A stretch of DNA of 64,000 nt from Leifsonia poae (GTDB taxonomy: Bacteria; Actinomycetota; Actinomycetes; Actinomycetales; Microbacteriaceae), in assembly GCF_020009625.1 (NCBI RefSeq), contig NZ_JAIHLP010000002.1:1674001-1738000 (forward strand), given 5' to 3'. This document shows, one piece after another, positions 40,405 to 49,430 of this stretch; the stretch's first letter is position 1, and every line of letters starts with the position of its first letter. Made by a program: the position numbers and the translations under genes. Below the pieces are notes generated by a model. That model was not told the DNA's origin. It saw only the letters and a program-made list of their open reading frames with translations, and did no database searches.

Positions 40405-41817
40405 CTAAACGTGCAGGCGACGCCGGCGACGGACGACGACGAGCGCCGCTCCGAGCAGGATCAGCAGCCCTGCGATCGTCAGCGGAGCGACCGTGTCTGA
40501 ACCCGTAGCCGCGAGAACCGCTGCGAGGCTGAGCGAAACAGACTTCACGGCACCGGAGGTCTGACCGGTGACGACCAGCGTGTGCGAGCCGGCCTCCAGC
40601 TTGCTGAGCACAGCGGGGCTCAGCGTGATCTGGGCGACACCGTTCACGACCGGGAAGGTGCCCACGAAGATCGGCGTGGAGTACAGGTACACGTCGACGA
40701 ACGAGTCGAGCGCGGCCCACGGGACGTTTGGCGTCTGGGTCTTCGACGGGTCGAGGTCGCCGGCCGGCAACCCGGTCGTGGTCTGCGGCAGGGGCAGCGC
40801 GCCCTTCGAGGCGAGGTACGTGGGGAGGTCGTTCGAGTTGGAGACCGGCGCCGGGGCGGCGGGCTTCTTCGGGGCGGTCACCTGTGCGGTCACCGGCGTG
40901 GAGACGGTGGTCGGCTGGAGGCCGGGGAGTGTCCCGGTGACGAGCACGCCGATCGCACGGGTGAGGACGTCGTTGGTCACGGTATAGCTGGTCGAAGTCT
41001 GGCCGTCGATCGGGCCACCCATCTGGCCGCCGTTCCAGTACCACTCGTACGTGAAGGCCGTTCCGGCGGGCCAGCCGGCCGTCGAGACGGTCAGCGTCTT
41101 GCCGACGACGGGCGTGCCGCTGATGCTGGCGGTGCCGGCGGAGAGCGCATCCTGCACGAAGGCGTAGCTGGAACCGTTGAAGGTCAGGCCCGTGACGACG
41201 CTGGTGAGGCCGTCATAGGTCAGCACACCGAAACCGAGAACTTGGACGGTGCTCTCGTCGAGCGCGCTGAGGAACTCGCCGAGGGTCGCTTCAGCATCTT
41301 TCGCGTAAGCCGGGGTGCCGGCGTCGTCGTTCGCGGGGATCGCGGTGCTGGTCGCCCACAGCTGGTTGAGGTCGGCGACGTTCTCGCCGACGGTCGGCGC
41401 CGCAGGGCGCAGCGTGGTGAACGACGGGGAGGCGCTGTCGCCGTAGAAGACGGGGAGCTGGAAGAAGGCGGGACCGGTCTTCGTGGTCCACGACACCTGC
41501 CCGGCGTTCACGGCCGACTCGAGGTCGACGCCGGAGACCCGCTGCCCGGGCGTGAACCCGTAGAGCACCTGCGACACGTTCGAGAGCTTCAGACCCTCGG
41601 AGGTGATGCTGTAGTTGGCCGATGTGGCGTCGGCGTAGCCCTGGTGCCAACCGGGGTAGGTGTTCTCGTTGGGGCGGATGTCGCTGGCGTGCACCTCGAT
41701 GGGGCCGGCCGCCTGTGCGGGAGCGGCCCCCACGAGGGCCGCGCCACCGGCGAGGACCAGGCCGAGTGCGAGGGAGATGCCCCGGGAGACCCGGGAGTGC
41801 TGTCTGGTGTGGTTCAC
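40405..41817 (-). CDS. Secreted cell-wall surface protein with LAXTG sortase signal
   Basis: A 470-residue exported protein. A signal peptide spans residues 1-36 (cleavage after AQA). The C-terminus is a sorting signal: LAATG at 435-439, a hydrophobic helix (APLTIAGLLILLGAALVVV) and a basic tail RRRRRLHV. LAXTG is the motif recognised by class E sortases of high-GC Gram-positives. The middle holds repeated beta-rich stretches of bacterial Ig-like type (ALSAGTASISGTPVVGKTLTVSTAGW), plus a Htaa-like opening (VHASDIRPNENTYPGWHQGYADA). Ligand unknown; heme-binding HtaA relatives are one option. Neighbours give no further clue. Confidence 0.8.
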   Translation of the reverse strand: MNHTRQHSRVSRGISLALGLVLAGGAALVGAAPAQAAGPIEVHASDIRPNENTYPGWHQGYADATSANYSITSEGLKLSNVSQVLYGFTPGQRVSGVDLESAVNAGQVSWTTKTGPAFFQLPVFYGDSASPSFTTLRPAAPTVGENVADLNQLWATSTAIPANDDAGTPAYAKDAEATLGEFLSALDESTVQVLGFGVLTYDGLTSVVTGLTFNGSSYAFVQDALSAGTASISGTPVVGKTLTVSTAGWPAGTAFTYEWYWNGGQMGGPIDGQTSTSYTVTNDVLTRAIGVLVTGTLPGLQPTTVSTPVTAQVTAPKKPAAPAPVSNSNDLPTYLASKGALPLPQTTTGLPAGDLDPSKTQTPNVPWAALDSFVDVYLYSTPIFVGTFPVVNGVAQITLSPAVLSKLEAGSHTLVVTGQTSGAVKSVSLSLAAVLAATGSDTVAPLTIAGLLILLGAALVVVRRRRRLHV

Positions 41818-41964
41818 GTCTTCGTTACCTTATTCACGTCGTCTGTCCGGGTGCCGGACGGGGAAACCTGAACAAGTACCGCGAGTAATACTTGCATTCC
41901 CCCGGAGCAGTCTATGGGTATGCATGTGAACGCGCACACACCCCCGAGTGAGGGTGATCGTGGA

Positions 41965-43224
41965 TCAGGTCGCCGGCACCTGCAGTCGCTCGTCGTGCAC
42001 CGGAATCAGCCGACGCAGCTGGGTCACGTGCTTGGGCGTGAGCTCATCGAGGGAGGCGACTTCGAGAAGCTGCATCGTGCGCCGAACCTGGTCACCGAGG
42101 ATTTCGATGGTGCGGTCGACCCCGGCGCGCCCGCCCGCCATCAAGCCGTACAGGTAGGCGCGGCCGATGAGGGTGAACTTGGCGCCGAGCGCGTACGCCG
42201 CGACGATGTCGGCACCATTCATGATGCCGGTGTCGATCGCGATCTCGGTGTCCGAGCCGACCTCCTTGACCACCTGAGGGAGCAGGTGGAACGGGATGGG
42301 CGCACGGTCGAGCTGACGACCGCCGTGGTTCGAGAGCACGATGCCGTCGACACCGAGGTCGACGAGACGCCGCGAGTCTTCGACGTTCTGAACCCCCTTG
42401 ACCACGATCTTGCCGGGGAAGAGGTCGCGGATGATCGTGAGGTCGTCGAAGCTGATCGAGGGATCCATTGCCGCGTCGAGCAGATCGCCGACCGTGCCGC
42501 CGGTGGCGGAGAGCGACGCGAACTCGAGTTTCGGCGTCGTCAGGAAGTCGTACCACCACCACGGCCGCGGGATGGCGTTGACGATCGTTCCCAGGGTCAG
42601 CTGAGGCGGGATCGAGAAGCCGTTGCGCTTGTCGCGCAGCCGCGCCCCGGCAACGGGTGTGTCGACCGTGAAGAACAGAGTGTCGAATCCGCTCGCCGCG
42701 GCTCGCCGCACGAGCTCGTACGAGATCTCGCGCTCGCGCATCACGTAGAGCTGGAACCAGTTTCGCCCGGTCGGGTTGGTGGCCTTGACGTCTTCGATCG
42801 AGGTCGTGCCGAGCGTGGACAGCGTGAAGGGGATGCCCGCGGCGGCTGCGGCCCCTGCGCCGGCGATCTCCCCCTCGGTCTGCATGAGCCGGGTGAACCC
42901 GGTGGGCGCGATGCCGAACGGCAGGGCCGAGTGTCCGCCGAAGATCTCGCAGCCGGTGTCGACCACCGACACGTCGCGCAGGATCGAGGGGTGGAACTCG
43001 ATGTCCTGGAACGCCTGGCGCGCCCGGGCGAGCGAGAGCTCCCCTTCGGCGGCGCCCTCGGTGTAGTCGAACGCCGCCTTCGGAGTGCGCCGCTTGGCGA
43101 TCGCGCGGAGGTCCTCGATGATGAGCGCGCCCTGCAGGCGCCGCTTCTTGCCGTCGAACTCCGGCTTCTTGAACTTCATGAGCTCCAGGAGCTCGGCCGG
43201 TTTCGGGAGTTGACGCGTGACCAT
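41965..43224 (-). CDS. FMN-dependent alpha-hydroxy-acid (L-lactate) dehydrogenase
   Basis: A 419-residue (S)-2-hydroxy-acid oxidase/dehydrogenase. Family features: [14 protein letters not shown] near the N-terminus, [15 protein letters not shown], the FMN-binding [16 protein letters not shown], and the catalytic His in [11 protein letters not shown]. The N-terminal 40 residues including [18 protein letters not shown] fit the LldD type. It converts L-lactate to pyruvate, probably feeding electrons to quinone. It follows the FadR-type regulator gene by 10 bases; co-transcription and regulation by it are likely. Confidence 0.88.
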   Translation of the reverse strand: MVTRQLPKPAELLELMKFKKPEFDGKKRRLQGALIIEDLRAIAKRRTPKAAFDYTEGAAEGELSLARARQAFQDIEFHPSILRDVSVVDTGCEIFGGHSALPFGIAPTGFTRLMQTEGEIAGAGAAAAAGIPFTLSTLGTTSIEDVKATNPTGRNWFQLYVMREREISYELVRRAAASGFDTLFFTVDTPVAGARLRDKRNGFSIPPQLTLGTIVNAIPRPWWWYDFLTTPKLEFASLSATGGTVGDLLDAAMDPSISFDDLTIIRDLFPGKIVVKGVQNVEDSRRLVDLGVDGIVLSNHGGRQLDRAPIPFHLLPQVVKEVGSDTEIAIDTGIMNGADIVAAYALGAKFTLIGRAYLYGLMAGGRAGVDRTIEILGDQVRRTMQLLEVASLDELTPKHVTQLRRLIPVHDERLQVPAT

Positions 43225-43234
43225 GTGCGGATGC

Positions 43235-43972
43235 CTAACGGGATTCGTGGTGGACGGGGGTCGCCGACGGGTCGGCGGGGGACGCATCGCGGTAGTACCC
43301 GCTGATGTGGTCGTGGATGCGCGTGCGGGCACCGTCGACGTCGGCGGCGACGATCGCGTCGAGCACGGCGCGGTGCTCGGCGCGCAGCCGGTCGACCATC
43401 GCCGGCCAATCGGGGATGCGGTCGGCGCCGGCGAGCACATAGCCTTCGATCGAGGTGCGCAGGCCCGACATCATCGCCGCGACGACCGTGTTGCCGGAGG
43501 CCTCCGCCAGCGCCAGGTGGAAGTTCGCGTCGAGCGCGAGGAATTCTGCGGGCGACAGGGCAGGGTCGTCCATGGCGGCGAGGAGTCGCTCGGCGTCGCT
43601 GAGGTCGACGTCGGCGGACCGCTCTGCAAGGTCGACGGCGACGGCCGTCTCCAGCAGCAGTCGGGTGCGCACCACGTCGGCGACGGGGAACCCGCTCGCC
43701 GCGACCTGCAGACGCATGAGGGACTGCATCCCGCCGTCGGGACGTGCGACGATCCGTGCGCCGGAGCTGGGGCCCGAGCCGGTCTGCGTGCGCACGAGGC
43801 CCATCGCCTCGAGCACCCGGATCGCCTCACGGACGCTCGAACGCGCTACACCGAGGTCGGTGGCGAGCGTCCGCTCGGCCGGGAGGTGGTCGCCGAGGCG
43901 CAGCCGCCCGTCGACGAGTCGTGCCTCGATGTGCGCGAGCACACCCTCCCAGGCGCGGGGTTCGGTCGTCAT
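43235..43972 (-). CDS. FadR-type GntR regulator of the lactate gene (LldR-like)
   Basis: A 245-residue GntR/FadR protein. The winged helix reads [44 protein letters not shown], and the FCD domain follows ([29 protein letters not shown]) with the His and Asp metal ligands of the family. It is adjacent and co-directional with the lactate dehydrogenase. A 41-bp palindrome 14 bases upstream of its start is the probable operator. I chose the ATG at 43972; upstream in-frame ATGs fall within the palindrome. Confidence 0.87.
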   Translation of the reverse strand: MTTEPRAWEGVLAHIEARLVDGRLRLGDHLPAERTLATDLGVARSSVREAIRVLEAMGLVRTQTGSGPSSGARIVARPDGGMQSLMRLQVAASGFPVADVVRTRLLLETAVAVDLAERSADVDLSDAERLLAAMDDPALSPAEFLALDANFHLALAEASGNTVVAAMMSGLRTSIEGYVLAGADRIPDWPAMVDRLRAEHRAVLDAIVAADVDGARTRIHDHISGYYRDASPADPSATPVHHESR

Positions 43973-43985
43973 CGCGGCTCCGTGA

Positions 43986-44026
43986 TGTGGCAGGACCATG
44001 TGGTCCGTCCACATGGTCCTGCCACA
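43986..44026. promoter_or_regulatory. Perfect 18-bp inverted repeat operator upstream of the lactate operon
   Basis: TGTGGCAGGACCATGTGG (43986-44003) is followed after 5 bases by its exact complement CCACATGGTCCTGCCACA (44009-44026). Within it, GGACCATGTGGTCC (43993-44006) is itself a palindrome. It is 14 bases from the regulator start and contains the TGGTCC/GGACCA core typical of FadR-type sites. Confidence 0.85.
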
Positions 44027-44076
44027 CTAGCTCTCGTCCGCGGTGGGACGCAACCGATTCGACCCTCCGGCCGCCG

Positions 44077-44961
44077 TCAGTTCGCCAGGCCGCCTTGCGT
44101 GTATCCCTCGATGAACTTCTTCTGCAGCAGCAGGAAGACAAGGATCACCGGGATGGCCATGATCAGTCCTGCGGCACTGACCAGCGCCCAGTTCGGCGAG
44201 AAGTTCTGCTGGAACGAGTACAACGAGAGCGAGACCGGCAGCTTGTCGCTGTCTTGGATGAAGGTGACGGCGAGCAGGAACTCGTTGTACGCCTGCAGAC
44301 CGGCGACGAGAGCCACCGTGAGGATGCCCGGCCAGATCATCGGGACGATCACGCGGGTGAAGAGCCGGAACTCGCCCGCACCGTCGAGCCGGGCCGCCTC
44401 CTCGAACTCCACCGGGATCGCGAGGAGGAAGGCTCGCAACAGCATGGTGGCGAACGGGCTGTAGATCGCCCAGTAGATGACGATCAGACCGAACTGGGTG
44501 TTGTAGAGGCCGAGCGTCGACCACCAGCTGAGCAGCGGCACGAGGAAGAGCTGGATCGGCAGCGAGGTCGAAACGAGGATGTACAGAATCCAGACCCCCT
44601 TGCCGGGCAGGTCGAGTCTGGTCATCGCATAGGCGGCCATGCTCGCGATGATGCAGACGCCGAGCGCTGTGCTCACCGAGATCAGGAGACTGTTGAGCAG
44701 CCCCTCCCCCATGTTCGCGTCCGTGAACGCCTGCGCGAAGTTCTCCCAGCGCCACTCCTTCGGCAGACCGAGGGGCGACTGGCTGATCTCCGAGGGCGAT
44801 TTGAGCGCATTGAAGAAGAAGATCGCGAGCGGCCCCGTTGCGTAGACGGCGAGCACGACGAGGATGATCCACGTGAGCGGACGCAGACGGCGGGTCGGTC
44901 GCCGCCGGGCAGCCGGTGCGACGGCCTGTGCCCGCACGCGGGCGACGGTGTTCGAGGTCAT
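44077..44961 (-). CDS. CUT1-type ABC transporter permease (MalG type)
   Basis: A 294-residue permease with six helices and the coupling loop EEAARLDGAGEFRLFTRVIVPMIWPG. It is the last gene of an operon: LacI regulator, binding protein, MalF-type permease, this gene. It is 2 bases past the partner's stop. The sequence ends KKFIEGYTQGGLAN, usual for MalG-type proteins in actinobacteria. The operon diverges from two ADP-ribosylglycohydrolase-family genes, so the imported substrate may be an N-glycoside. No ATPase is near. Confidence 0.92.
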   Translation of the reverse strand: MTSNTVARVRAQAVAPAARRRPTRRLRPLTWIILVVLAVYATGPLAIFFFNALKSPSEISQSPLGLPKEWRWENFAQAFTDANMGEGLLNSLLISVSTALGVCIIASMAAYAMTRLDLPGKGVWILYILVSTSLPIQLFLVPLLSWWSTLGLYNTQFGLIVIYWAIYSPFATMLLRAFLLAIPVEFEEAARLDGAGEFRLFTRVIVPMIWPGILTVALVAGLQAYNEFLLAVTFIQDSDKLPVSLSLYSFQQNFSPNWALVSAAGLIMAIPVILVFLLLQKKFIEGYTQGGLAN

Positions 44962-44963
44962 CT

Positions 44964-45887
44964 CTAGACGTCCCAATCGAGTTTCTTGCGGAGGAAGAGG
45001 TATGCGGCGACCACGATCGCGCTGATGGCCGACAGGAGCATCGCCATCGCAGAGGCATACCCGGCGCGCTGCTCGGAGAACGCCGTGCGGTAGAGGACGG
45101 TCGCGAGCACATCCGTCGATCCGGCCGGGCCGCCCTGGGTCAGGATGAAGATGTAGTCGAAGACGAGGAACGACCAGATCACGGTCATCAGCATGAGGAA
45201 CATGAAGGTCGGCCGGATGCCGGGGAGCGTGATGTGCCAGAACTCGCGCCAGGCGCTCGCCCCGTCGAGCCGGGCCGCCTCGTAGAGCGCCGGGTTCACG
45301 CCCTGCATCGCCGCGAGGAAGAGCACGAGCAGGAAGCCCCACCACTGCCAGTTGTTCACGAACGCGACAGCGCCGAGGGCCAGTGTGGGATCGCCGAGAA
45401 AGTTGACCCCGTCGAAGAAGGTAAGTCCGAGGTTCGACAGCGCCGGCCCGATGCCCTGCGTGGGGCTGAGGATCTGTCGCCAGATGGTGGCGGAGACGAT
45501 CGTGGCGAGAACATACGGGATGAAGTAGAGCACGCGGAACAGCGCCTGGCCCCGCTGGATGCGCGAGAGCAGGAACGCCCCGAGCAGCGCCATGCTGATG
45601 GGCACGACCAGGAAGAACAAGGTCCAGAGCAGGTTGTGCCCGACAGCGGAGAGCACATCCGGATTCTGGAAGAGCTCGATGTAGTTCTGCAGGCCGATGA
45701 AGTGCGCTTCGCCGAGACCGTCCCAATCGGTGAACGAGAAGACGAACGACGCGATGCCGGGGCCACCGATGACGAGCAGGTTGACGATGACGAGCGGGAG
45801 CACGAAGAGCCAGGCCGCGCGCCGGGTGCGGTGCCGCCGGGGCCGGCGCGAAGCCGACCCCGAACGGACTGCCGCGGTGGTGGTCAC
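44964..45887 (-). CDS. CUT1-type ABC transporter permease (MalF type)
   Basis: A 307-residue permease with six helices; the coupling loop is YEAARLDGASAWREFWHITLPGIRP. The start is a GTG at 45887 overlapping the binding-protein stop (GTGA). N-terminal Arg-rich region precedes the first helix. It pairs with the MalG protein downstream. The substrate is the one bound by the upstream lipoprotein, not known. Confidence 0.91.
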   Translation of the reverse strand: MTTTAAVRSGSASRRPRRHRTRRAAWLFVLPLVIVNLLVIGGPGIASFVFSFTDWDGLGEAHFIGLQNYIELFQNPDVLSAVGHNLLWTLFFLVVPISMALLGAFLLSRIQRGQALFRVLYFIPYVLATIVSATIWRQILSPTQGIGPALSNLGLTFFDGVNFLGDPTLALGAVAFVNNWQWWGFLLVLFLAAMQGVNPALYEAARLDGASAWREFWHITLPGIRPTFMFLMLMTVIWSFLVFDYIFILTQGGPAGSTDVLATVLYRTAFSEQRAGYASAMAMLLSAISAIVVAAYLFLRKKLDWDV

Positions 45888-47239
45888 TTCTGGGCGCCCG
45901 ACGGGGCGAACGGCGTGATCACCTTGCCGGCGGCCTTTTCACCGTCGAACGTCTTCTGCAGACCGGCGAGGTAGTCGGCGGGCGACTCCGAACCGGTGAT
46001 GACCTTGTCGAACTCCGTGTAGAGGTAGGAGTCGGTGGCGGCCGGGAAGAAAGTCCAGCTGGCATAGCCGAGGTTCGTCGACGTCGGGATATCTGTGTAC
46101 AGACGCGAGACGCGCTTGTCGACGCTCGACGGGATCGACGAGACATCGGTCAGCGGCGGTGGGTTCTCGCCCGTCTTGGCCAGGTAGGCGTACGACTTCG
46201 CCGGGTCGTTGACGAGCGAGTCGATGAACGCGGCAGAACCGTCTTTGTTCTTCGAGGCGGCGTTCACCGAGAGCGAGGTGCCGATGGCCAGCGGGTAGAC
46301 GCCGGGCTTGACCGAGTCGCTCAGCGACGGCAGCGGAGCCCAGTCCCAATCGGCGTCATTCCCGGCCTTCTGCCCGAAGAACGTCGAGGCCGACCCGAAC
46401 GACCAGGTGCCGGTCATGTACATCGCGACCTTGCCGTCGGCGAGACCAGTGAACATGTCGGTGTCGGTGTTGGTGAACCAGCGGTCCTTGCCGCCGCCCC
46501 ACCAGCCCTTGTCGATCTGCTCTTTGAAGGTTGTGATCGCGTCGACGTACGCCTTGTCGGTGAACTTCGCCGCGCCGGTGAGCGTGTCATAGAGCTTCTT
46601 CGGACCGACGGCGGCATTGAGCACGGCCGTCAGGTACCACTCGCTCTGCGCTTTGTACCCGCTGTTGCCGGCGCCGACCGGAATGAGTCCGGCGTCGGAG
46701 GCCGCCTTCGCGACCTTGTCGAACTCGGCCGCGGTGGTCGGAACCGTCCAGCCGTGCTTCTTGAACACGGCAGGGTTGTAGAACATCACCACGGATCCGT
46801 ATCCGACCGGCACGGAGGTGAGCTTGCCGTTCACTTCGCTCGCCTGGTAGGCCCAGGGCTGCAGTTTGCTCTTCCAGTCGTACTTCTCCGCATACGAGTC
46901 GAGGTCGTCGATACGCTTGGCGGAGGCGAAGCCGAGGGCGCTCGACGGGCCGGCCGCGTAGACGACGTCGGCGCCCCGGCCGGCCGAGACCGCGGTGTCG
47001 GTGAGCGAGCCGAGGTTCTGCAGTTGCTTCACGTCCATCGTGACCTGCGCGTCCTTCGACTCCTTGTTGAAGGAGTCGACGAAATTCTGTTGGAAGTACT
47101 TCTGGGTGTCCGTGCTGGAGAACGCGGCCCAATACGACACCGAGCCGCTCGCACCGGAGCTCGAGGAGCATCCGGCGAGCACAGCCAGTGCGGCGGCCGC
47201 AGCGACGGCCGCGGTCAGTCGCCTCTTCATCGATTGCAT
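45884..47239 (-). CDS. CUT1-type ABC transporter substrate-binding lipoprotein
   Basis: A 451-residue MalE-type lipoprotein with lipobox LAVLAGC. Domain blocks VSYWAAFSSTDTQKYFQQNFVDSFN and LAIGTSLSVNAASKNKDGSAAFIDSLV are characteristic of sugar binders. An AAGAAAGG ribosome site precedes the ATG. It is the second gene, 3 bases after a LacI repressor gene that heads the operon. A sugar or N-glycoside is expected; the divergent ADP-ribosylglycohydrolase pair hints at a nucleoside diphosphate ribose-like or other N-glycoside substrate. Confidence 0.9.
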   Translation of the reverse strand: MQSMKRRLTAAVAAAAALAVLAGCSSSSGASGSVSYWAAFSSTDTQKYFQQNFVDSFNKESKDAQVTMDVKQLQNLGSLTDTAVSAGRGADVVYAAGPSSALGFASAKRIDDLDSYAEKYDWKSKLQPWAYQASEVNGKLTSVPVGYGSVVMFYNPAVFKKHGWTVPTTAAEFDKVAKAASDAGLIPVGAGNSGYKAQSEWYLTAVLNAAVGPKKLYDTLTGAAKFTDKAYVDAITTFKEQIDKGWWGGGKDRWFTNTDTDMFTGLADGKVAMYMTGTWSFGSASTFFGQKAGNDADWDWAPLPSLSDSVKPGVYPLAIGTSLSVNAASKNKDGSAAFIDSLVNDPAKSYAYLAKTGENPPPLTDVSSIPSSVDKRVSRLYTDIPTSTNLGYASWTFFPAATDSYLYTEFDKVITGSESPADYLAGLQKTFDGEKAAGKVITPFAPSGAQK

Positions 47240-47242
47240 GAC

Positions 47243-48274
47243 TTACCTTTCTTGGGGGGTTGGTGCGGTGGAACCGCGGATCACCAGACGGTTGGAGAGC
47301 GTGATGTGCTGTGTCGCAGCGCCCTCGTCGGTCTCGGCGAAGCGGGTGAGCAGGAGACGCGCGGCCGTGCGGCCGATCTCCCGCGCCGGGTTCTCGACGG
47401 TCGTGAGGCTCGGAGAGATGAGCGCGGCGGCGTCGATGTCGTCGTAGCCGGTGACCGCCACGTCGCCGGGCACGGAGCGGCCGAGTTCGCGGAGACGCTC
47501 GATGGCACCGATCGCGATGAGGTCGTTGGCGCAGACGACGGCGTCCCAGCCGCCGTTCCGGGCGAAGAGGGCGTCGACGCCCTCCCGTCCCCCCTCGCGG
47601 GTGAACGCGGTGAACACGGCGTCGTCCGCTGCCGTCGCGTGGCCGGCCGCTGACAGCGTCGAGCGGTACCCACGCAGTCGCAGCACGTTCGGGTGCGCGT
47701 TCTCCTCGCCGCCGATGAAGGCGATCCGGCGGCGACCGGTCGACAGGAGATGTTCGACCACCTTGGCGAAGCCGCTCTCGTCGTCGGATTCCACGTAGTC
47801 GCTTCCCGCGATCTCGACGTCGCGTCCGAGGGCGACCACCCGCGTTCCCGAGTCGGCGATGCGCGCGAGATCGGCCTCGGAGAGACCGTAGGTTCCGAGG
47901 GCGATGCCATCCACGCGGCGCGCCAGCACATGGCGCAGCACCTCGCCGATGTTCGCCGAGGGGAGCGCCGCGTCATTGACTGAGAGCAGGTAGCCGGCGG
48001 GGAGGAGCACATCCTGCATGCCCGCGGCGACGAGCGGGTAGAACGGGTTGGTGATGTCCGGTACGATCAGCGCGACCGACTCCGTGCGGTGGCTGCGAAG
48101 GCTCCTGGCGCCCGGATGCGGCCGGTAGTCGAGCTTGTCGATCGCTGCCTCGACCCGCGTGCGGGTCTGCGCGCTCACCGGACGGTTGCCGCCGAGAACC
48201 TGGGACACCGTCGAGACGCTCACCCCGGCCTCCTCGGCGACGGCGGCGATTCCTGACGGCTTCTTCGTCGGCAC
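47243..48274 (-). CDS. LacI-family repressor heading the CUT1 operon
   Basis: A 343-residue LacI protein with helix-turn-helix AAVAEEAGVSVSTVSQVLGGNRPVSAQTRTRVEAAIDKLDYRPH and a full ligand-binding domain (VALIVPDITNPFYPLVAAGMQDVL). Unlike the other LacI genes here it is the first gene of the transporter operon. Its GTG start at 48274 lies near a GAGG tract. Two sites AACGTTTTGCGT (48298-48309) and ACGCAAAACGAT (48401-48412) in the divergent gap are likely targets. Confidence 0.9.
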   Translation of the reverse strand: MPTKKPSGIAAVAEEAGVSVSTVSQVLGGNRPVSAQTRTRVEAAIDKLDYRPHPGARSLRSHRTESVALIVPDITNPFYPLVAAGMQDVLLPAGYLLSVNDAALPSANIGEVLRHVLARRVDGIALGTYGLSEADLARIADSGTRVVALGRDVEIAGSDYVESDDESGFAKVVEHLLSTGRRRIAFIGGEENAHPNVLRLRGYRSTLSAAGHATAADDAVFTAFTREGGREGVDALFARNGGWDAVVCANDLIAIGAIERLRELGRSVPGDVAVTGYDDIDAAALISPSLTTVENPAREIGRTAARLLLTRFAETDEGAATQHITLSNRLVIRGSTAPTPQER

Positions 48275-48297
48275 TTCTCACATCCTCGTTGTGTCAT

Positions 48298-48412
48298 AAC
48301 GTTTTGCGTGGCAACGTCGATAAGCATGAACGAGACGCACCTTAAAGTCAATATTCGTTTCTCCTGCATCGATCGGGTCCGCTAGAGTTACCCACCATGC
48401 ACGCAAAACGAT
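48298..48412. promoter_or_regulatory. Divergent LacI operators between the transporter and ADP-ribosylglycohydrolase genes
   Basis: AACGTTTTGCGT (48298-48309) and ACGCAAAACGAT (48401-48412) are inverse copies of one motif sharing the 10-base core CGTTTTGCGT. The left copy abuts a minus-strand -10-like TATGAC (48297-48292); the right copy lies just downstream of TAGAGT (48383-48388), a plus-strand -10. One repressor could thus control both directions. Confidence 0.65.
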
Positions 48413-48422
48413 GTGGAAATCC

Positions 48423-49430
48423 ATGGTGAACCGCGACCGCGCTCGGGGCGCCTTCGTCGGCCTCGCCATCGGCGACGCCATGGGGGCGCCGACCGAGGGG
48501 ATGACCATCGAGGCCATCCGCCAGACCTTCGGCCGCGTCACCGCACTCGCACCCGATGCCGCGGGAACCGACGACACCGAGTACGCGGTGCTGTGCGCCC
48601 GCGGCATCCTGGAGCACGGCTCCGCCCTCACGGCCGCCGACGTCGCCGCCACCTGGATGAGCGCCGTCAGCCGCCAGCAGGGCGGCTTCTACGGAGCCGG
48701 GTTCAGCGAAATGGTTGCCATCGCCAATCTCGGCGCCGGGCTCACCCCGCCGACCTCCGGTCTGCTCAGCTACGAGCGCTGGAGCGACGGCGCCGCCATG
48801 CGCGTCACCCCGATCGGCATCTTCGCCGCCGGCTCCGCGGACGAGGCCTGCCGACTGGCAGCCATCGACGCGAGCGTCAGCCATTCGGCCGACGGAGTGT
48901 ACTGCGCCCAGGCCATCGCCGCCGGTGTATCCACCGCCCTCGTCTCCGACGACCACCGGGCCGTCATCGACGCCGCCGTCGCCGCCCTTCCGGCCGACTC
49001 CTGGTCGCGCCGCCTCGTGGATCGCGCCCTCGATATCGCCGCGTGCTCGGCGTCGGCCGACGAAGCGTCCGACGAGCTCTACCGCGAGATCTCGCTCTTC
49101 CACTACCCGTGGGCAGACGCCGCGCCCGAGGCCACCGCTCTGGCGCTCGGCCTGTTCTCCGCCGCGCGCGGTGACTTCCGGGATGCACTCCTCGCCTCGG
49201 TGAACATCGGTCGCGATTCCGACACCATCGCCGCGATGACCGGCGCGCTCGCCGGCGCCCTCATCGGCTACGACGCGCTCCCCCGAGAGTGGTCGGAGCC
49301 CGTGCTCACGGTGCACGGCCGGTGCATCGTCGACACTGCCGGCACCGACCTTCTCGACATCGCCGACCGACTTGTCGACCGTTCCGCCCGCGAGCGCGAC
49401 ACCACCCAGGAAGGGGCATACCGTGCCTGA
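48423..49430 (+). CDS. ADP-ribosylglycohydrolase-family hydrolase 1
   Basis: A 335-residue member of the ADP-ribosylglycohydrolase (DraG/ARH) family. The magnesium-binding motifs are visible: GLAIGDAMGAPTEG near residue 12, TDDTEYAV near 50, and the late GRDSDTIAAMTGALAGALIG near 265. These coordinate two Mg ions that cleave the N- or O-glycosidic bond of ADP-ribose. Many small family members act on other substrates, and the neighbour sugar transporter suggests a small N-glycoside. It diverges from a LacI-CUT1 operon. Start chosen at ATG 48423; an ATG at 48411 is also in frame. Confidence 0.85.
   Translation: MVNRDRARGAFVGLAIGDAMGAPTEGMTIEAIRQTFGRVTALAPDAAGTDDTEYAVLCARGILEHGSALTAADVAATWMSAVSRQQGGFYGAGFSEMVAIANLGAGLTPPTSGLLSYERWSDGAAMRVTPIGIFAAGSADEACRLAAIDASVSHSADGVYCAQAIAAGVSTALVSDDHRAVIDAAVAALPADSWSRRLVDRALDIAACSASADEASDELYREISLFHYPWADAAPEATALALGLFSAARGDFRDALLASVNIGRDSDTIAAMTGALAGALIGYDALPREWSEPVLTVHGRCIVDTAGTDLLDIADRLVDRSARERDTTQEGAYRA

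Noticed and set aside
48396..48428. Upstream mini-ORF MHAKRCGNPW before ADP-ribosylglycohydrolase 1
   Set aside because: Ten codons beginning within a suspected operator, with no evidence of translation; overlap with the main start makes it intriguing but unsupported.
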